DNA of 64,000 bases, from positions 124,001-188,000 of the forward strand of contig JAVYIG010000862.1 of the NCBI GenBank assembly GCA_035222895.1, given 5' to 3'. This stretch comes from Strongylocentrotus droebachiensis. Its lineage: Eukaryota; Echinodermata; Echinoidea; Camarodonta; Strongylocentrotidae. The notes under the pieces are model-generated. The model was given only the letters and a program-made list of their open reading frames with translations, made no database searches and was not told the origin of the DNA. How positions within the stretch are numbered: the stretch's first letter is position 1; each line of letters opens with the position of its first letter. The position numbers and the translations under genes are program-made. Below, one piece after another: positions 35,151 to 46,905 of the stretch.

Positions 35151-35495
35151 GTAATATCTATGGAAGGTGAAGAAGTGCCAGGGAGGATCGATGGACACAC
35201 CCTTTCTGTTGTAATCTACAAATTATCATAATACTGTGATACTAAATGATACTACTCAGGAATGTACTCAATATCTTCATTTTTTATATGATCAATTATG
35301 GTGTTCAAAGACATTTATGTGGAGAACATAAAACTCGGTGATGTTTTCATTCCTTTGTTTACGTTCCTGAAAAAAAAGTTGATATGTCTGATGTATTTGC
35401 GTTGTAAGTGTTACTAATTATTTTGGCAACATTTGACTTGTTTAGGGTTTAAAGGGATGACTATTTTGCTTTCTCTCTCATCATATTATTTGTAC

Positions 35496-36122
35496 TAGTG
35501 CTGTAACATCACGGATATCTCCAATTCCGTTTAACCGCCAGTCAAAACCGGACGGTTTTCGGTTAAACGATTTTTTTAAAAATATATTTAAAAAAAAAAA
35601 AAAAAAAAAAATTTTTTTTTTTTTTTTTTTTTTTTACCGACTCTGTCGGCAGCAAGCCAGGTCCGTGTGAAAAAGCGGGAAGGAGTTTCATTTAAGTTTA
35701 AATAATAGTAACAATGTCGTTTTTAGAAGAATGTGTAAGATCATTAACGTAAATTAAAATTAGTAGAGGACCTAGGATAGAACCTTGTGGTATGCCATGT
35801 GTAAAAGTTAGATGAATTATTATTATAAACTACATATTGGGATCTATTACAAAGATTACTTTCAAACCAAGATGACAGACAAATTGGAGTGTTGTTCTAG
35901 TTTCAGAGTGGTGAGTCAACACACAGATTGCTGAGCTGGGAGACATTGGTGGAGGGGCATCGAAACTTAAAAAAAAAAAAAAAAAAAAAAATTATTAAAA
36001 AAAAAAATTATAAAAAAAAAAAAATTTAAAAAAAAAACGGGAAAACGAAACCGTCCAATTGAAAACGAAATCCGCCATGGGCGGTCGGATACCGGACGGT
36101 TAAACGTTTGACTACAGCACTA
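35496..36122. mobile_element. Non-autonomous hAT-like element with 8-bp target duplication
   Basis: The element begins TAGTGCTGTA and ends TACAGCACTA, perfect 10-base inverted tips. The 8 bases ATTTGTAC lie immediately outside on both sides (35488-35495 and 36123-36130), as expected of hAT integration. Subterminal CCGGACGGTT and GGTTAAACG words occur at both ends. The interior has long A- and T-runs (about 35579-35637 and 35969-36036) and a LINE fragment. No transposase is encoded. The perfect duplication suggests a fairly recent insertion into intron 1. Confidence 0.85.
35728..35875 (-). pseudogene. LINE reverse-transcriptase fragment inside the hAT-like element
   Basis: Translated on the minus strand this gives SWFESNLCNRSQYVVYNNN and then, after a frame change near 35808-35815, GIPQGSILGPLLILIYVNDL. 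These are conserved segments of non-LTR retrotransposon reverse transcriptase (NR.Q.V..N followed by GxPQGSxLGPLLF.xYxNDL). The fragment covers only about 50 codons and ends in a stop after a few more. It was either captured by the hAT-like element or inserted into an ancestor of it. Confidence 0.75.
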
Positions 36123-36607
36123 ATTTGTACAAGCATGCTTTTTCCAATGTCTACTCTGACTAATTTCCATCATCATAATAGCTATCCGAACATTCTTTTC
36201 TTCTTTCATTAAGAAAAAAAAAAGCCTTTCCTGTTAGCCGACATTGAATTGTATACATAAACACTTCCCATATAGACTACAATAGTACAGAGATGTCTCA
36301 AGTGTATTACAATGCAAGTTCTGAACTAGTTGATGATAAACAGGGGGTCTGCATGAGGTCTCCCTGGATCTTCCCTATCTATCCTCCACTCATATGTATG
36401 GATAGCATGTGCCCTTGCCTCCTGCTGAGGAGAAAAAAAGAAGATGGATTATATTAATCAGGTCAAAACGTCACCCTTCCTTCAATCGCATCTGAACATC
36501 TCTCGGAATGTCTATGTAGCTAGCCTGAGCTTCAAAAGAAAACAGAGCGCGCTCCCATATTGTTTCTAATCTCTGTTGTCTGTACCATTCTGTAAGTTAT
36601 AGCATCT

Positions 36608-36741
36608 CAAGTTGTAAAACTAGCAGCATACATTTAAAAAAGGAGCTAGCCCGCATACCGTCTCAAACCTTGCAAATAAGTTGCGATTGATATCAACTCT
36701 TTGTAAGACGGGGCTCTGAAGTTGCAAAAGTAGCAGCATAT
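36608..36741. repeat. Small foldback flanked by direct repeats
   Basis: CAAGTTGTAAAACTAGCAGC at about 36609 recurs as GAAGTTGCAAAAGTAGCAGC at about 36718. Between them, CCGTCTCAAACCTTGCAAAT pairs partly with AACTCTTTGTAAGACGG, around a central AGTTGCGATTGATATCAACT. Confidence 0.45.
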
Positions 36742-37211
36742 GTTGAGTGTAGCACTGAAGAATTGTGAATTGCTTGGGTAACGTGGCGAGCAGAAGCACT
36801 ATTAACGCAGGTGCAGCTTGTAAAATCCCCCCTCATTGAGATGCTTGCTACATTTACTGATCAGGTAGCGACCGACTGAGCGAGGACCCTCAGCAAAGCA
36901 GTCTTACATGATCAATCACCCTAATTGATTTGGACCCTTGTATAATTCAAGCTGTTTGGAGTTTATAGATGCACTACACAATCTTCAAATATGGCTGTGC
37001 CATTAGTAAGGAAGACTTTAAAAGGATTTCCAAGAACTCATTAAAAATCGCAAAAGATATTAATCCCTCACCTTATTTACACTCCATTTCATTTAACAAA
37101 ATATATAAAGTAAGAGGTAGCAAGAGATTAAAAAAATATGAAAAGACAAAGCTATACTTTTTGCTTCTTCCTTCTTCCTTCTTGGGGTCACATCACATTC
37201 TATATGAACAT

Positions 37212-37289
37212 ATTACCCGCAGATTGCCAGAAGGGCGCTAACTCTGTTTGAAATGATATGAGTTAACGCCCTTCTGGTTCTCAACAGAT
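37212..37289. repeat. Foldback hairpin element, copy K (well preserved)
   Basis: TTGCCAGAAGGGCGCTAACT faces AGTTAACGCCCTTCTGGTTC with CAACAGATT at the end. The loop reads GTTTGAAATGATATG, the forward orientation. Confidence 0.75.
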
Positions 37290-38606
37290 TACATTACACC
37301 CAGGCAGGAAGTGTAGACATTTGAATCTTACACATCGCGCTGATAAAGATCTAAACTTCTGAACATACCTGATCGATGTTGTATCGAAATCTATCACTCT
37401 TTCCCACAAGTTTGGAGCTGTACTTTATGGAAGGAAGTTTGGGAAAGTTCATAGAATTTCTCATACAGTACTGAGACTCTGTAATCTTTGCTCTCATTCC
37501 TTGTTTCACCATATTTTGTTCCCTCTTTTGAAATTGAAGAATTATAAATACTGTACTTAACTTAGTATTATTTACAAAAGCATTCCTATTCCTTTATAAA
37601 AATATGTCATTGCTGGTACATAAGCATCAATGATATTGGGAAACTGGGAGAGAAACAATTCATCAAGTAAAATGAAGTAACCAGTTAAAAAATCAACAGA
37701 AAACATATACCGGGTATGCATTTTTGTGATAGTCCCTGTAATTCTTAAATTTAATATCAAGTGGGCTGGGGTTAACTTAGCATATATTCTCAGGTGGAAG
37801 CACTTTGTATTCTCTTAAAAATCAGACAGAATATACCAACAGGTACTTGAATGGGATATTTCATCAGATCCAAAATAAACCAATAATATGGTTGGTATTA
37901 CGCATTTCGCTGAGGTTACCAAAATAAAAATGGAGGATATTTCTGTCAGTGATCATTCAAAAAACAGTACGCCAGCCCATTGAAAGCTGACACATGTTAC
38001 GCTTTGTCACGGTCGATAGTGTTTATCTACCATCCAACTCCTAGACAGGTATGTGGTATGCATTATGACCGCTTGAAACGGGAAGTGAAAACTGGCCAGG
38101 GTAATTGTTTTCAAGTTCATCCGCGGTGTTTTGTTTAACCGATTGGGCGATTGGTCTCGTTTTTAGGGCAAGGTCGGAAAATGTCTACAGCACTCGACAA
38201 AGAAGACACCAATTGTATCTGGTTTAGATTTACACATATGGCTGACTACATCAAAACAGGGCACACAGGAAGTGAAACCTTGTTGTCATGGTGATGCGAC
38301 ATCAAGAGACAACTTGGGGACGGAGTGTCTTTGATTGTATTTTCGCACCGTAGGTTTGACATTTGGTTGAGGGGAGGCCTTGGGGTGTCGGAGACTTTTT
38401 TCCCATAACATGATACCGTATAGAAACCAGATGGGCAGATAAAAGTAGCAGAACTTCTCCTTCATTTAATGTTTTATTCTTATTTCCTTTGAAAGACAAA
38501 ATAGGTCAGAACAAGATCAGGATGTATGCTATGTGTGCTAGAAAACCAAATGTCACAACACATTCTTTCTCAGACTCAGGATTTGAACTTGAAAATGAGT
38601 TCATGT

Positions 38607-38682
38607 CATGTGCAGACAGGCAGAAGGGCATTAACTTTGTTTAAAAGTATACAAGTTCATGCCCTTCCGGCTCTCAACGGAT
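38607..38682. repeat. Foldback hairpin element, copy L
   Basis: AGGCAGAAGGGCATTAACTT faces GTTCATGCCCTTCCGGCTCT with CAACGGATA. The loop is GTTTAAAAGTATACAA. Confidence 0.7.
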
Positions 38683-41261
38683 AATATATCGTTTAATACA
38701 CAATTGTTACAAAAATTGGCTACTATCAGATCATATATAACTGTAATATGGAATATTATATCACTGACTATCCTTCATCAGCAGCATAATGAATTCATCC
38801 CCCACAGTTTGGTATAAATCCTTGGGGGTTTCCCAATAATACTAATAGCCTTTAGTAGTGAGTCTGACTGACTGATTGAATATGACACTACATGGAAAGT
38901 ATGCAAATGGGACTGAAATGAATGCAAATTGATACTAAACACACATAAATAGAAAATGCTTGAAAGCCATTATCTGTTTAGAAGCAAAAGGACGTTGCCA
39001 AAGTTGGCAATGCTTCAGCTTAAAGATGGTAGGCGTCCGCTCGTTCTTGTTTGTTGTGGTAATGGATGGCAGAAGCGAGGCAATAGTCTGCCAATGCAAG
39101 ATTCATAGCTGAATAATGGAAGAATCACAATACGCAGGAGAATAAAGTGAATAGGCTAGTCATTTTGTATATCTATTTGAGGAGGAGGGAGGATGGCAGA
39201 CTAGTTTAATTTGTTTGTAGCTTCATGGTTTAATCATATTTGATTTCACAATATGCCTGGGTTTTATGCGCTGCGCTTCATAGGGGTGTATGTTTGCTAA
39301 TGGATGAGATAGACGCTAAAAGTGACATTTGAGACGTGAATTATTTAGGGTTCTCTGAGAGATATCGGATTAAAAATCTTGTGAATGCCATGCATCGCCT
39401 GGAATAGAAAATGAGAAATTCAATATTTAATGCTTAAATATATTTCAAGGATCAGGTATCTACGAAAGGAGAAGAAGGAAGCTGCCAGGATAGAAAATAA
39501 ATAGAAATTATATGAGTTGTAATGGTAGCTGCAAAAGTAAACAGAAAAGGAAAAATTATTCCTGAGGGAAAAGGAGCAGTATATAGAAAGCAGTATGAAG
39601 TGGAATGGTAACTGCAAAAGTAAAACAATAAAGAAAAAGTACCAGGAGAGAGGTGGACAAAACTAAAATTGAAAGAAAGACATAAATGGCAAGATATCAA
39701 ACAGAGTAACAAGATGAGGAATAAGAGAGGAAGGAATATGGTGAAGAGAAAGTATAACAAGAGAATGTGTTGTGTTTGGAATGGGATACGGCTGGGGGAA
39801 GAGCCACGTTGTAATGAACTCATCTATCATGACTGTTTCAAACATGTAGTCTTAGGGGATCCCCCTTATTAATGATGTATGTATTGAGAAGGGTTGAGTG
39901 ATTGGATGCGGTGCTTGTACATATTACATGAATTTGATTGAATGCCTAATAACCCCACAATATTTGATCAGTAGTCTGGATCTCAGACTGGAGCTTTGCT
40001 TTGAACTTTTCAGTGCTTTAGGAGTTGTGTCTTCATTTTCTTCCCTTTTTTTTCGGGGGGGGGGGGGATAGGGGTATTCTACTATGCAAATGTTGCAAAA
40101 CAATCAGTGTTTATTCCTACAAAAGATTGTATTACTGGCATATTGCACCCTTGTTTTATTCTTCACTGTATTTTCAAAACTTTGTATAATCCCCTATATT
40201 AAAGTTTTTTCAATATCATATTTTCCTCTATGTAACATGGGATCTATTTAATTTTGTTTCAAACTTAATGAAAAGCTTTAACATGCTCAGTCCTGATGCT
40301 AGCTACTTCTATGTATCTTGATTTTTAAAAATGAGTTGAAATATTATCAGTAAAACTCATCTTACAGAAAACTGTTTATACTGATATGTTCAAGTTTAGC
40401 TATCTCTTTATAAAGTAAAGGACATTTTATATCATACATTTTGCCATCACAAGTATGTTAGTACTTGTTTTCAATATAAGTTTCCATGCCTTTGGTAGAC
40501 TACTTCCACCAGCAGAAAATATGTTTTCTCAATTTGGCTCCTTCCTCTTTGTCTTTGCTGCGTTCCTGTTTGCCATAGAAAGGAAGCAGAGATGGATTGA
40601 CCCCACGCTGCTTCCTGTTTGACCTCTTTCTCTTGCGCTCTGCACTTTTCATTGAAATGCTAGAGACGCAAGTGATACCATACCCTTCATCCACTGGCCT
40701 ACTTTTATGTCCACAGATAAAAATAAATAGACTTGGATGATTGTATAATGAGCTAATGGTTATGTTTTTGTCCCTGTTGTAGTGATGTTTGCTTCAATTG
40801 GGGATCAAATCCTTCACAGTTAATATGGGATTGTTTACTACAGCAAAGATATAAGAATAGTAAGTGATACCAATCTGAATTTAGAACAGTACCCTCAAAG
40901 CTCTTCGTAAACTATTTTCAGAGCAAAATCACCTGAAGAGAAGATAAAAGAACATGAATAATTATTTAGTATCCCAAAACAAGCATGAAATAGCTGCTGT
41001 TAAAGCATTCATGCATCGTGTAGTCCTAAAATATGAACAAGTAAGCTCTCCTAAACAAAACTGTAAATTTAACATTGCATTTGATAGAGTCTGCGACTCA
41101 AAATTTGTAATGAAAGTAATCTTGTAGTGTCTGGGGATACATTTTGAAGGTGTGATCTTCCGAAACAATTTCACTTTAAAGCACCGGCAACTTTAAAGCA
41201 ACTTCTCACTCCATTTACAGCTCGATCAGCAATGAAATATAATATAATATTAACCTTTGAT

Positions 41262-41608
41262 GGTGCCATTCCATCTAAAATGGTTTGCTGAGACCCAGAA
41301 GGGTGTTACAGGGTGTTAACTCTGTGATAAATGATATGAGTTTGTGCCCTTCTAGCCCTCGGCAGAATAAGATATTAGCCTTTATTCTGTTTTCATTCCA
41401 TCTAAAATGGTTTGCTGAGAGGCAGAAGGGTGTTGACTCAGTGCTAAAGTATACAAGTTAGCGTCCCTCTGGCTCTCAGCAAAATCAGATATTGGCTTTT
41501 ATTCTGTTATGATTCCATTTCAAATCATCTGCTTAGCGCCAGAAGGGCGTTGACTCAGTGCTAAAGTATATGAGTTAGCATGAGTTAGCGTCCCTCTGGC
41601 TCTCAGCA
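41262..41608. repeat. Tandem array of three foldback hairpin units
   Basis: Three units of about 116-128 bases each contain a hairpin of the AGAAGGGCG family plus a shared spacer. The spacer includes TTCCATCTAAAATGGTTTGC and GATATTAGCCTTTATTCTGT in the first units, and TTCCATTTCAAATCATCTGC in the third. All three loops are in the same orientation (CTAAAGTATACAAG or close variants). The array arose by tandem duplication of hairpin plus flank, not by independent insertion. Confidence 0.8.
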
Positions 41609-43760
41609 CTCGTAACGGCCTAGACGACAGCGGTAAGAGGGCGGGAAGGCGATAATGTTCACACCAAAGTCATAAAATATCCAAATAGAAGCTCTCTGCC
41701 TCATCGTCAAATAAGGCAGTCTCCTTCTGCTAAGTGGCGCAGCAAACACCGCCGAAGGGGGGACAGAGGGATATCGTGTGCCAAAGTTAAACACTGCACG
41801 GTCGTTACAGACCCATCTCGGCTTCGCTGCGAAGAAGAGACCGGTGTGTGGTGTCTGTCGTACGTGAGACAGTCATGTAAAAGAAGATTGTTTGTGAACG
41901 TAAAGCCAAAGGTCATGATTGATTTATTTCTCAGAAATGGTTGTCATGATACAACTTTATTCATGTGTGCTAAATTCATCTTTATGATAACACTACATGG
42001 TAAAGAACATTGCAATTTGTAAACACAATAATATAAATAATGGGAATGATGATAACCTTAACATCATACATAATGATAACAAAGCAACATCATGAATGAT
42101 AACAAATATCATTTGTTACTAATGGTAATATGGCACCAGACGCTGTCTGTTTCTAAGTTCGGTGGAATGAAAGTTTTGTTTCCATCATAGATTAATTAAT
42201 TGTGAAAAAAAGATGGAAAAGGCAGTTCAATAAACTAACCAAAAATGTGTTCTTTGATAACATTTATTTTTCCTATAAACCTACTTTGTATTTTTTTTGT
42301 GGTAAGTGACACGTCATTGTAAATATTTTTTTCATATCAGACGGAAAGAGTGTATCATTTCTGTAATAACTTTATTAAATATAGTATCTAGAAGACAACA
42401 AAACCCTTTACTCTAACGTTGATAGCGTTTTCCTGTCTGTGGATGTTGCATTATCCAATCCAAATAGAGAATCTACATTGAGGGGGCCAGTAAGAGATAC
42501 ATCACACATTTGTCTGCTGCCGATTTAGTTACATTTCCAATGTAAACACTGGAACTAAATATTTGCCAAACAGTTAGTGACAGTTCAGGTGTGAAAACTA
42601 AATTCAGTAGCCTCCCTCAATCTTGTGTGCTTACTGTTTGAGCAATGGATGTATATTGTAAGGGATAAAGTATAACAAATGTTCTACATGGAGAGAGTAG
42701 GAAGTGTCAGAGATATTAGAATTAGTTAAAGATATGTTGCCTTTATTTTCACATTTTGCTTGAAGGTGGCATGCAGTATCAAATTATTCTAACATAATAA
42801 TTATAGGAGTCTCCATATATACCTATTATTTCTTAGCTCCAAATGTATTAACTTGCAGCTGCTTTTGTATTAAATTGGTTCAACAGGGTGGAGAAGGAAT
42901 TTTCAAACAACTTCTTTTGGGGGGAGGGGACAAATTTCATTCCAGATAAGAACAAAAAAGTCCCCCACCCCACCAAATAAACTCTCTCAACAATGTCCAG
43001 ATTAAGTTTCGGGAAAAGGGTTTGATTGGGGTGTCTCGACTGCAATAAAGGGGTAGGGGTGCCCCCCAGCCCCCATCCCCTTTATTTTAGTGAGACCAAG
43101 ATCACAACATAAAAATGGGCAATAAACAACCATCTTATTCTATCATCTTGAACTCATCTCCCTGACCGCAATCAATTCAATATGTGTACCAACATCACTT
43201 CATAAGAACCTTCACTCCAGTGTTTGCTCTCCCTAAGATCAGCTGTGTGTGCTGTCTTTAACCGTCGGTATCGATCCACAATATAGCCAGGCCAAGCGAC
43301 AGTGATTTCCACGCCTTGGATATAATCGTCATAACCGGCGAGAGGCTATTGTTACCAACAGATCAATGTCATGCACGGCAGCTAGATATTGAAGGGCAGG
43401 GTATCGATTGGTGTTCGATTTCTCCTGGCTCAACAAGCTTTGTTCTGTGTTGGATGCTTGTTGAGGCTAATCAAATGAGAATTTTGATTTGGTATTGAAT
43501 ATGATTTGTTTATAAAAAATAAATGAGGTGTGGAGTGGCCTGGTGAATTGAATGGAAGGTTGAGGGTGAAGGTTGTGTCATGGTAAGATTTATTGAGACT
43601 AAGACTTTGTTCTTTGTTCCTTTTTGAATAGATTCTGACTCTGTCTATGATAATTGCATCATTTAAGCTAAAATTGAAGGTTTTCTCTATGATATTATCT
43701 TTTGCAGATATTTCTTTCTCTTACTGACCATGTTTTGTCTGTATCTTCCTCTACTTCAAG

Positions 43761-43761
<1 letters not shown>

Positions 43762-43802
<41 letters not shown>

Positions 43803-43915
43803 TCTTTGGTTGCCTCCCCTCCCCCAACCCTTCCCCCTTTCTCTCTCTCTCTTTCTTCCCCTTCTCTATCCCGTCTCTCTCTCTCTCTCAGTCTCTCTCT
43901 TTCTTCCCCCCTCTA
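43762..43915 (+). repeat. (CT)n-rich pyrimidine tract
   Basis: A pure (CT)n block followed by CCT/CTTT-rich sequence on the transcript-sense strand. Confidence 0.9.
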
Positions 43916-44169
43916 TTCATCACACATCCATCCAAGACTCAGGTGTGTTATCTTATTAAGAATTCTTTAATCAAAGTAAAATAAAGAAACAATGAAGATG
44001 TAATCCCAGATGCTATCAAAATTGTCCCATCTGCCTACCCGCACTTAATAGCTTCCAAAAAAAATACTGTTAGTTTATCGATGCTCCATAAAAAAAAAAA
44101 ACTCTACATCCTCTCTTGTAAGAGGAAGAAATAAAGTGATGATAGTACACCGGTGTTATATCCCTTGCA

Positions 44170-44370
44170 GACATTTAATTTATCTAATGGCATTCAAAGC
44201 TTGAGCGAGCGAGCGGTCCCCATCTTGCATGTAGAGGGCCAGCCGAGGGCGATATACCTAATTGGAGTGCGCCAGGCCCGCTGTAATTCAATTAAGAGCT
44301 GTGTGACCTCTGCTAGACAGACTGCAGATGCAGTTAGAGGTGTTCGTAATCTACCTCAGATGAATAATAA
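44170..44370. promoter_or_regulatory. Candidate enhancer with paired-class homeodomain dimer site
   Basis: TAATTCAATTA at 44284-44294 is a perfect TAAT-N3-ATTA (P3) site, the cooperative binding site of paired-class homeodomain dimers. The surrounding 200 bases are non-repetitive, GC-balanced and contain CAGATG E-box-like words and a CCTAATTGG. The region looks like a conserved element, but no comparison was possible. Confidence 0.3.
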
Positions 44371-45892
44371 TGCAATTTGAAGTCCTCGATTTCTGTCTCA
44401 TTTCAAAGAAAATTTGTTGTTGTATTCTTCATTTGCACTGGAAAGAATCAGTCTAACATACATGAATGTCTAATGTTTGAAATTAGCCTAATTGAGGCAT
44501 TCAGTATTTTATTTGTGTCGAGCAATGTGAGGTCAGAAATACATGAGTAAAATATATTCTGTCTTGTTTACTACACAAAATTTGGATAGACTTTGGAAGA
44601 TGGTGGCCTGATGACTTTGTTCCGTATCTAGATTACTCTGAAGAAAGTCATAGATATTATCATAATTTCTTAAGGTCATTTATTGTTCAAATGCATACCG
44701 GTAGTAAAGATCGTACTGGGAATATTCAGAAGTTTCCCCATGTTATCAATATAGTTATTTGAAGTCCAGCTTTTATGTTGCAAGCAAAGTGGCAACTCCT
44801 AAATTGGCCATCTACTGTTAGTGGCATATTCAAATAGATGGCTTTCTATCTTCAAGGTAAACTCTGAGCATTTTCAGTGTTTTTACTTTTATTTTCTAAA
44901 CTTGGTTGCTTTTACCTAGACTATTAATTAGGGCCCCTAGCCCCCTACATATGACAAAACAGATCTCACATAAATCAATAGTACATATGGTGGTAATGTT
45001 GATGTGATTTATTGAACAATTGTTAGCATATAAATCATAACTGATGATCATTCTGGATAGGAAACATATGGCTAACATATAGTGTCTGCCAGCTGGTATT
45101 ATTGGGGAGACGGGCCTTCATGTTAAAGGGCAGAATAACTTGCCAAGCACTATTAAATACATGTTTGTTTATTTTGTATTATTTTGATTCTGGTTATTAC
45201 ATTACTGTTCTTTTGTTTGGAATCTACTCTGGTTGTGCACTTGTATAGAAAAAATCATAGGCCATATTTTGCACTGCATTGGAAGTTTCCTATTATTTTG
45301 TACATCTCTTTCTCATGTCTTGTCTGTGAATATATCACATCTATGTCTATTGGCTCCCCTATGTTTTTGTTTAAAATGTTATTGCATTTAAAGGAAGTAT
45401 CTTTCCAATAATTCCATTATGATATATTATGTATGCAATAAAGTAAACTCAACAGTTTATCAAATAAATACAAGCAATCAAGTTGTACATGTAGGTCCAA
45501 ACGACCTCTTGAACTTCAGGAGATCATGAATATGCAAATCCATGTCTGTCATTGCCCATTTCCTTCTGCTGCCAATCTAACAACTTCCTGTCTCTGATTT
45601 TTCAGTTGATAAACTTGACCATTTTATTTTCCTCCTTTATTATGAGCGCACCAAGCTGTTATCAACATACCCCAGCTATACCCATATCCTAAACCACCAT
45701 AGGCAATAGCCTATACCAAGCCAGAACTATTAAAACACTCCAGCTCTTTTCACATTTATTAACTGTTAACATCCTGCCGTACAAAAGGAACCAAAGGATC
45801 AAAGCAAAAAAGACACAAAGAGCAAATAGTGGACCTTTCACAGGAAGTGTTGATAAATCTCCAATTAGGGTACCCTTTTTTAAAGTGAGTTG

Positions 45893-45915
45893 ATATGCAA
45901 ATGAGCCTCTGACCC
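45893..45915 (+). promoter_or_regulatory. Octamer plus TGACCC composite, 730 bp upstream of exon 1B
   Basis: ATATGCAAATGAG contains the POU octamer ATGCAAAT (45895-45902) and is followed by CTCTGACCC (45907-45915). The same 13-mer and the inverted 9-mer occur at 57883-57914, upstream of the 3' exon. A role in the alternative promoters is inferred. Confidence 0.35.
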
Positions 45916-46114
45916 TACATTCATTACCCCCTTCCTTGTACACACAATACACACTGTGCCTGAGTCTCTGTGTGTCCCCTATTGTGTCTCCCCCTTCCCC
46001 CTTCCTCTACCATTGTCTTATTCAATACCTGTGCCCTCCAATGAAATGCTCCCCTCCTTAGACAAAAGGGGGATAACAGTTAGACCTGTTTGATTAGTCC
46101 TGGTCCCAAGCCCC

Positions 46115-46643
46115 CCTCTCCAGGGCTAAATAAGTTTGGCAAACAATCTCAGACCAGTCATTCTAGCTGGTGGATCTCCTCAAGGAAAGACTCAAGTTGT
46201 TACAAACTTTGATCTGATTTATATTCTCCTATCAAACGTTTCAAGTTTGCTTTCTAATTTGTGGATTGTGTTATTGAACTTGAACCATCAATATAGAGTC
46301 TACAGCTCTTACTATACTTTTCCTCCCAGCTTTTGGATATGGATGCTTGAATCAGATCAACCAGTTGAACGTACTACTGGATGCTTTGGGATTTATTTGA
46401 TGTATTGGACATCTACCTGTGTCTGTGGTTGTTTTGCATACATGATGTCATCTTTGTAAAAACTTCATTTTTGGAATTTTTGCATCCAAGTCATCTGTTA
46501 TTTAGAACTTTGTGTCGCAGTAAAGCTTTTGTTTAATAAACACATCAGAGGCAAAGACATCAAAGGACATCTGTGTCCTCATTCGATCTATCCCTGAACT
46601 GTTATTGTGAATTGGGGTTTTCCCCCATTTGGAAATAAATCAG
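46115..46643 (+). promoter_or_regulatory. Probable promoter/5' leader of exon 1B
   Basis: A TATA- or MEF2-like GCTAAATAAG lies at 46125-46134. The 500 bases between it and the ATG contain no recognisable coding sequence. A weak acceptor-like AAATCAG (AG at 46642-46643) directly precedes exon 1B and could serve an upstream untranslated exon. An AATAAA at 46534-46539 is unusual this close to a start codon. Confidence 0.3.
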
Positions 46644-46644
46644 G

Positions 46645-46905
46645 ATGAATACAGCAGTGCATCCCCACACCCCAATGGATGCAGCAGCAGTGCACCCCCA
46701 CGGCCACTCCCCCATGCATCCAGCAATGCACCCCCACCCTCAAATGGGCGCAGCGATGCACCCCCACACTCCAATGGGCGCAGCGGTGCACCCCCACACC
46801 CCATCCTCAAACTCACCCATGCCCATGGTATACTATGCACAGTGTCCTCCCGCTGGTCTAGACTACATGCCAGAGATGCATGAAGCAATGGATTATGTCT
46901 CAATG
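46645..46905 (+). CDS. Alternative first coding exon 1B (Rbfox-like candidate gene)
   Basis: The exon has 87 codons, from ATG at 46645 to an ATG|GTAATA donor (GT at 46906) in phase 0. The first 50 residues are built from imperfect 30-36-base repeats encoding HPHTPM(D/G)AA-type units (AVHPHTPMDAA, AMHPHTPMGAAVHPHTP). They are followed by PMPMVYYAQCPPAGLDYMPE and MHEAMDYVSM, which look like genuine protein. The next exon begins QHPHMMAA, continuing the HPH theme. All three forward frames stay open for about 60 codons because the repeat unit is a multiple of three; only this frame reaches the donor. Exon 1A cannot be spliced to it in frame through the acceptor at 46643, so 1A and 1B are probably mutually exclusive starts. 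Confidence 0.6.

Larger units (their letters stand above)
30856..35495 (+). other. Intron 1, sixth part
   Basis: Non-coding apart from one possible small exon (35089-35150). It contains foldback copy J, a C-run followed by (AAC)n (31886-31918), and a compositionally distinct block at 32860-33110. No other structure is supported. Confidence 0.4.
36123..41261 (+). other. Intron 1, seventh part
   Basis: Non-coding. It contains a small foldback with flanking direct repeats (36608-36741), a homeodomain-site-rich stretch near 36880-36950, foldback copies K and L, and a G-run (40055-40067). No exon is supported. Confidence 0.4.
41609..46643 (+). other. Intron 1, last part before exon 1B
   Basis: Non-coding. 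It includes a GC-richer block (41610-41920) with GTCTGTCGTACGTGAGAC-type words, a G-rich patch near 42914-42930, CT tracts at 43762-43915, a homeodomain-site block at 44170-44370, and octamer motifs at 45532 and 45895. The last 500 bases should include the promoter or 5' leader of exon 1B. Confidence 0.4.

Noticed and set aside
46115-46620. Possible solo LTR: TATA-like word, AATAAA 400 bases later, then a short GC-balanced tail
   Set aside because: No TG/CA ends, target duplication or primer-binding site could be found, so the stretch is kept as a probable promoter/leader. AACTGTTA at 45761 and 46600 could be a chance repeat.
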